A stretch of 64,000 nucleotides of DNA from Actinomyces oricola (GTDB lineage: Bacteria > Actinomycetota > Actinomycetes > Actinomycetales > Actinomycetaceae), in the NCBI RefSeq assembly GCF_004104015.1, contig NZ_RYFV01000016.1, forward strand, positions 1 to 64,000. Direction: 5' to 3'. Under the pieces are notes generated by a model. That model was not told the DNA's origin, made no database searches, and was given only the letters and a program-made list of their open reading frames with translations. The translations under genes were made by a program, and so were the position numbers. Of this stretch, positions 63,584 through 64,000 are shown piece by piece; position 1 is the stretch's first letter, and the number at the start of each line of letters is the position of its first letter.

Positions 63584-64000
63584 CTAGACCGGGTTCATAA
63601 TCGCCGCCTGAATGAGGGTGGCGCCGTTGGCGCGGTCGCACAGTCGGAGGACATAGGGGTGGTCGACAATGAAGTCGATGGGATCCTGCGGGTCTATTGC
63701 CGCAGTGGCCTCGACTCCAATCTCGGTGACGGCCGCGGCCACGGTGCCGTCCTCGCGGACAATAAGGCGTACTTGTTGGACGACTTGTCCGACCCGCAGG
63801 TCGGGGGCCATGTTGTCCAGGGGACCGGCGGCCATGCCCAGGCTGGTGAGCAGTGGCATGAGGGGCGTAGGCCCGGAGGCGAGGTCCAGGCGGGGCAGGG
63901 CCAGATTGACGGTGCGGGCGCCGCCGTCGGAATCGGTTGCGGCCTCCAGGGCGGCGGAGGCCTGGGCCCAGGTCTCCTCTGGCAGGTCGGCGGGGCTAGT
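63584..64000 (-). CDS. Serpin, C-terminal part (continues beyond the window)
   Basis: The frame is open from the right edge and ends at TAG 63584-63586, giving 138 residues. It contains NLALPRLDLASGPTPLMPLL, then LGMAAGPLDNM, a reactive-loop hinge EDGTVAAAVTEIGVEA, and the C-terminal serpin signature DHPYVLRLCDRANGATL ending AAIMNPV. Serpins trap serine proteases by a conformational switch; bacterial ones occur in Bifidobacterium and some actinomycetes and are thought to guard against host or own proteases. The likely P1 residue cannot be set with confidence. Start and any signal peptide lie outside. Confidence 0.85.
   Translation of the reverse strand, partial: TSPADLPEETWAQASAALEAATDSDGGARTVNLALPRLDLASGPTPLMPLLTSLGMAAGPLDNMAPDLRVGQVVQQVRLIVREDGTVAAAVTEIGVEATAAIDPQDPIDFIVDHPYVLRLCDRANGATLIQAAIMNPV

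Overview
This window comes from a high-GC Gram-positive bacterium, most likely a facultatively anaerobic member of the Actinomycetaceae (Actinomyces-like). The grounds are strong GC bias, frequent GTG/TTG starts with AGGAGG-type ribosome binding sites, an HspR/HAIR-controlled dnaK operon, a class III (anaerobic) ribonucleotide reductase, a mannose-family PTS and many two-component/ABC exporter pairs. I found no rRNA, tRNA or CRISPR. About 48 protein genes are supported. Some ORFs on the opposite strand of the chaperone genes are very long, but they are codon-bias shadows.

Layout. 0-0.1 kb: 3' end of an IS5-type transposase. 0.45-6.9 kb (minus): a heterodimeric ABC exporter and a DUF1998-type DEAD/DEAH helicase. 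7.1-8.1 kb: an FMN-riboswitch-like leader and riboflavin synthase. 8.5-11.4 kb: nrdD, a 47-residue small ORF and nrdG. 12.4-16.8 kb: a PadR regulator with its probable operator and an ABC/FtsX-type exporter. 16.9-20.1 kb (minus): a second ABC/FtsX exporter. 20.1-20.9 kb: a decayed stretch with duplicated 83-bp repeats and a GNAT remnant, then an XRE regulator. 21.3-31.3 kb: two two-component systems, a DHA2 efflux pump with operator-like repeats, a TetR regulator, a CPBP protease, a GT2-GtrA glycosyltransferase and a phosphodiester glycosidase. 31.7-32.2 kb: an excalibur lipoprotein.

32.4-53.2 kb is the most striking part, a tandemly repeated heat-shock locus. Copy 1 reads dnaK-grpE-dnaJ-hspR, then a signalling/export island (histidine kinase, response regulator, lipoprotein, adaptor, ABC ATPase, permease), then a small antitoxin-family gene and clpB. 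Directly after clpB comes a 5'-truncated grpE followed by a second dnaJ-hspR, two unknown membrane proteins, a second antitoxin-family gene and a second clpB. The two clpB genes end in the same 118 bp. HspR-box (HAIR) inverted repeats precede dnaK and both clpB genes. Copy 1 (about 34.4-45.8 kb) uses ATC almost exclusively for isoleucine, while dnaK and most of copy 2 mix ATT and ATC. This suggests that copy 1 was brought in from a relative by homologous recombination and created the duplication.

53.4-64 kb: a TetR regulator, a glycerophosphodiester phosphodiesterase divergent from glutamine-dependent NAD synthetase, then a mannose-family PTS operon (EIIA-EIIB-EIIC-EIID) with a perfect CRP/GlxR-type site upstream. 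Two HAD phosphatases with a 180-residue membrane protein between them follow, then a GNAT acetyltransferase and the 3' part of a serpin running off the right edge. Large perfect hairpins close many transcription units, usually without a U-tract. A palindromic repeat element occurs twice in opposite orientation, at 50.1 and 62.9 kb.
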